This document shows positions 21,135 to 22,862 of a stretch of 22,862 bases of DNA, piece after piece; positions within the stretch are counted from its first letter, which is position 1; each line of letters starts with the position of its first letter. The notes beneath the pieces were generated by a model. The model made no database searches and was not told where the DNA came from. It was given only the letters and a program-made list of their open reading frames with translations. Both the position numbers and the translations under genes were made by a program. The stretch is from a virus, in the IMG/VR virus record IMGVR_UViG_3300032047_002742, positions 1-22,862 of that record. One strand, 5' to 3'.

Positions 21135-21217
21135 CAGGGCTTCATTGCTCTGTGAGCGGGTGTGCGTTTAAAAATAAGTTTGAAGGTACTTACTAAGAAC
21201 GATGCACACCAGGCTCA
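21135..21217 (+). ncRNA. Candidate structured RNA after the cyclase gene
   Basis: This lies in a 200-base gap (21126-21325) with no gene. Hairpin 1: CAGGGC (21135-21140), loop TTCATT, GCTCTG (21147-21152). Directly after it is a long arm: TGAGC (21153-21157) with GCTCA (21213-21217), then GGTGTGC (21159-21165) with GCACACC (21204-21210), then GTT with AAC. An inner hairpin TAAGT/ACTTA (21175-21179, 21188-21192) caps it. I do not recognise it as a tRNA, tmRNA, riboswitch or ribozyme. It is upstream of the next early promoter, so it would be a 3' UTR structure or a separate small RNA. On the - strand a stem followed by a T-run is also possible. Confidence 0.45.
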
Positions 21218-21264
21218 TATTCTTTGGTGTTATATCTTTATTCTAAAAAAATATTAAAAAAACA

Positions 21265-21292
21265 TGTACTTTCCCGGTGGGTATGGTATAAT
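21265..21292 (+). promoter_or_regulatory. Early-type promoter
   Basis: TGTACT (21265-21270), a 16-base spacer containing CCCGGTGGG and ending in TATGG, and TATAAT (21287-21292). An A-rich tract precedes it. The leader to the ATG at 21326 is about 27 bases. Confidence 0.85.
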
Positions 21293-21325
21293 ATCCCTAT
21301 TAAACAATTAAATAAGGATTAAATT

Positions 21326-21547
21326 ATGAGAAATGGATTAAAATGTACGCACCTTGCTACAGGATATCCAGTTGATATCCCTTTGAATTACAAAGAGATG
21401 CAACTTGCAATGGACAAATCTGATAAACAAAATGACTCATGGGAAATTATGTGTGCATTAGTTTTAGATAGATGTGGAATAGAAATTATTGATCAAATGG
21501 AACTTGATCAAATCGTTATCGAAGGATCACCGAGACCACTGCATTGA
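21326..21547 (+). CDS. Small hypothetical early protein
   Basis: This codes for 73 residues. It is soluble, with two or three helices and two or three Cys (KCTHLATGYPVDIPL, IMCALVLDRCGIEII). An AAGGATT ribosome site precedes the ATG. The stop overlaps the TTG start of the metallopeptidase-like gene. No family is recognised. Confidence 0.7.
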   Translation: MRNGLKCTHLATGYPVDIPLNYKEMQLAMDKSDKQNDSWEIMCALVLDRCGIEIIDQMELDQIVIEGSPRPLH

Positions 21548-21897
21548 TTTATACTATCGAAGGTAGATATAAAAATAAAGCTGCTGTAGATCAATATATC
21601 GATAATCTCTGCAAAGAGCTTAAACTATTCAAAAGATTAGAAATTGATATCATGTTTAAAACTAAACTTGAAGGTGATTGTCAAGGTCTATGTACTGAAG
21701 GAGATCCTATTGAGATTGAAATAGCAAGAACTCAATATGATGAACCATTATCTTTTTTTGAACAAATGTGTACATTAGCACATGAAATGGTTCACGTTAA
21801 ACAGTTTATGAGAGGAGAATATCCTTCAGAGCGCGAAGCAAAAGATCGCGAATATTATTTGTTTGGGAAATGCTTTCCATGGCATATGATAAAATAA
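21544..21897 (+). CDS. HEXXH metallopeptidase-like protein, TTG start
   Basis: This codes for 117 residues, starting at TTG (21544-21546) that overlaps the previous stop as TTGA. H80-E81-M-V-H84 (LAHEMVHVKQ) is a zinc-protease motif, and Glu96 or Glu98 (YPSEREAKDREYY) is a likely third ligand, as in small SprT-like or minigluzincin proteins. Length is short for a full protease. It could cut a host protein early in infection or be a metal-binding structural protein. The weak TTG start implies low, coupled translation. Confidence 0.75.
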   Translation: MIYTIEGRYKNKAAVDQYIDNLCKELKLFKRLEIDIMFKTKLEGDCQGLCTEGDPIEIEIARTQYDEPLSFFEQMCTLAHEMVHVKQFMRGEYPSEREAKDREYYLFGKCFPWHMIK

Positions 21898-21898
21898 A

Positions 21899-21948
21899 TG
21901 AAAAAAAGTGAAAAAAAGCATGTACATTCCCGGTGGGTATGGTATAAT
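21899..21948 (+). promoter_or_regulatory. Early-type promoter with A-tract upstream element
   Basis: The A-tracts of 21899-21918 (AAAAAAAGTG units) precede TGTACA (21921-21926), a 16-base spacer with the same CCCGGTGGG as at 21265, and TATAAT (21943-21948). The A-tracts could act as an UP element. Confidence 0.83.
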
Positions 21949-21983
21949 AGGCAGTATAAACAAAACAAATTAAGGAGTGTTTT

Positions 21984-22469
21984 ATGAAAATAGTTATCAA
22001 TACCCAATATAGGGAAAATTACGCAGCTCATAATGAAGATTATGATCATGGTGTAGATACACCTCATTGGAAATTTAAAGGTGGTTCTACTTACGTAGTT
22101 CCTAATTTCTCAGATTGGAACAAAGCTTCTAAAGTTATGAAAGAACTTGATAGTCTTATAACTTATGGTAATGCTGGTTCTGAGGAATACATTATCGATT
22201 GGGAAATCGTAGAAGATAATGCTAAGGTTTGTGAATCTTGGGAAACTGTTACTCAAATCTTCATCAATGAAGATAACGTAACTGCTCTTAAAGTTACTGA
22301 TAACCGTGAAGATGGTTATATGAGATCTGAAATCTTAGAACTTACCGAAGCATGGACAATGCTTCCTGAGTCTGAGAGATCAGAATATTCTGCATCATAT
22401 CTTATGAAAGATGGAGATATCTGTAATTCTCAAGATGAGTTAAAAGAATGGTTCGAGGTAGCTGCATAA
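21984..22469 (+). CDS. Conserved phage protein, unknown function
   Basis: This codes for 161 acidic residues, beginning MKIVINTQYRENYAAHNEDY, with DTPHWKFKGGSTYVV following; I recall the same opening in marine T4-like phages. A strong AAGGAGTG site precedes the ATG. The codons differ from much of the window in using more CTT and GCT in the second half. The function is unknown; the position among early promoters suggests a role soon after infection. Confidence 0.8.
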   Translation: MKIVINTQYRENYAAHNEDYDHGVDTPHWKFKGGSTYVVPNFSDWNKASKVMKELDSLITYGNAGSEEYIIDWEIVEDNAKVCESWETVTQIFINEDNVTALKVTDNREDGYMRSEILELTEAWTMLPESERSEYSASYLMKDGDICNSQDELKEWFEVAA

Positions 22470-22526
22470 AAAAAGTGAAAAAAAGTGAAAAAAAGCATGT
22501 ACTTTTCCGGTTTTATGTGGTATAAT
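22468..22526 (+). promoter_or_regulatory. Early-type promoter with A-tract upstream element
   Basis: Repeated AAAAAAAGTG units (22468-22495) precede TGTACT (22498-22503), a 17-base spacer ending in TGTGG, and TATAAT (22521-22526). Confidence 0.83.
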
Positions 22527-22565
22527 ATCCCTATATTAAATAATAAAACACTGTAAGGAGTGAAT

Positions 22566-22862
22566 ATGAAAAAAAGTGAAATAGTAAAATTAGCAACTTT
22601 GATAGCTAATATCGACGATAGAGAAACAATGAACAATGTTATCTCTTTAATTAAAGATCAACAAAAAATTGTAAGAGCAAAAGCTACTATAGTTGCAAAA
22701 GCGACTTTAGTAAAAGGTGCTCTTGTTAAAGTTGTTGGTGGACAAAAAATCAAACGTCAAGAAGGTACCGATGTTGGTACACTTCTTAAAGTTAATAGAA
22801 CAAGAGCTGATGTTCAAATTAACGGTACAACTTGGACAGTTCCAATGACAATGTTGGAGGTT
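22566..22862 (+). CDS. Early protein, partial (runs off the right edge)
   Basis: This is an open frame of 99 codons without a stop before the end. An AAGGAGTG site (22554-22561) precedes the ATG. The N-terminal half is helical (MKKSEIVKLATLIANIDDRETMNNVISLI). The second half is beta-rich and Val/Lys/Thr-rich (VKGALVKVVGGQKI, GTLLKVNRTRADVQI), reminiscent of a small SH3- or KOW-like RNA-binding barrel. That reading is tentative. Confidence 0.75.
   Translation, partial: MKKSEIVKLATLIANIDDRETMNNVISLIKDQQKIVRAKATIVAKATLVKGALVKVVGGQKIKRQEGTDVGTLLKVNRTRADVQINGTTWTVPMTMLEV

Noticed and set aside
21126-21264. Glutamine riboswitch, two-piece tmRNA or tRNA
   Set aside because: I looked for these because related marine phages are known to carry them. 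I found no T-loop (TTCGA) sequence, CCA end or riboswitch core in the segment.
21898-21987. Short frame starting ATGAAAAAAAGTGAAA and reading through the promoter at 21921
   Set aside because: It translates the promoter elements and has no conserved-looking sequence; kept only as a possible relic of a duplicated gene start.
1-22862. CRISPR array, insertion sequence or integrase/attachment site
   Set aside because: No regularly spaced repeats, transposase or recombinase motifs were seen. The only tRNA gene shows no flanking duplicate that I could find by eye.

Overview
The window reads as part of the genome of a marine T4-like myovirus with an AT-rich genome (hand-counted 60-base lines range from about 25% to 47% G+C). 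The reasons are class Ia ribonucleotide reductase genes followed by a glutaredoxin, a T4-type RNase H, T4-type late promoters (TATAAATA), many short conserved genes of the kind found in marine T4-like phages, and tight ATGA/TAATG gene junctions. All genes are on the + strand. The host is not shown directly; the compact AT-rich genome fits phages of streamlined marine bacteria such as SAR11 or OM43, but that is inference.

Layout. 1-2684: two small genes, an acyl carrier protein, an overlapping spanin-like pair, a class 3 lipase and a small gene. 2692-6708: an early-type promoter, then nrdA, nrdB, a small membrane protein, glutaredoxin and a GTG-started zinc-ribbon gene. 6704-12982: a run of small replication, repair and accessory genes: a GIY-YIG protein, rnh, a DUF6433-like gene, a PD-(D/E)XK nuclease, a HAD phosphatase and a SET-domain protein. 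It also holds small membrane and hypothetical genes, one tRNA-Ala(TGC), a terminator and several promoters. 12949-14292: late promoters, two conserved small genes and a pair of Fe-S assembly genes (IscU-like and IscA-like).

14313-21125 is the most striking part. One late promoter is followed, with almost no gaps, by two one-helix membrane proteins, CsgF-like and CsgG-like curli export proteins, a curlin-repeat protein, a FecR-domain protein, a second curlin-repeat protein, a small soluble protein and a CHASE2 plus class III adenylate cyclase. This looks like a complete curli-type secretion and envelope-signalling module carried by a phage and driven late in infection. 21126-21325 holds a candidate structured RNA and the first of three closely spaced early promoters. 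21326-22862 is an early-type block of small genes, each or each pair with its own promoter, including a TTG-started HEXXH metallopeptidase-like gene; the last gene runs off the end.

Two promoter families are visible. Seven copies of TGTACA/T - 16 or 17 bases - TATAAT, usually with TGG just before the -10, look like early promoters. Four copies of TATAAATA look like late promoters. At five of these promoters the ATG sits only 5-7 bases after the -10 element, where transcription should start, so those mRNAs are probably leaderless; at the others there is a leader, usually with a Shine-Dalgarno sequence.
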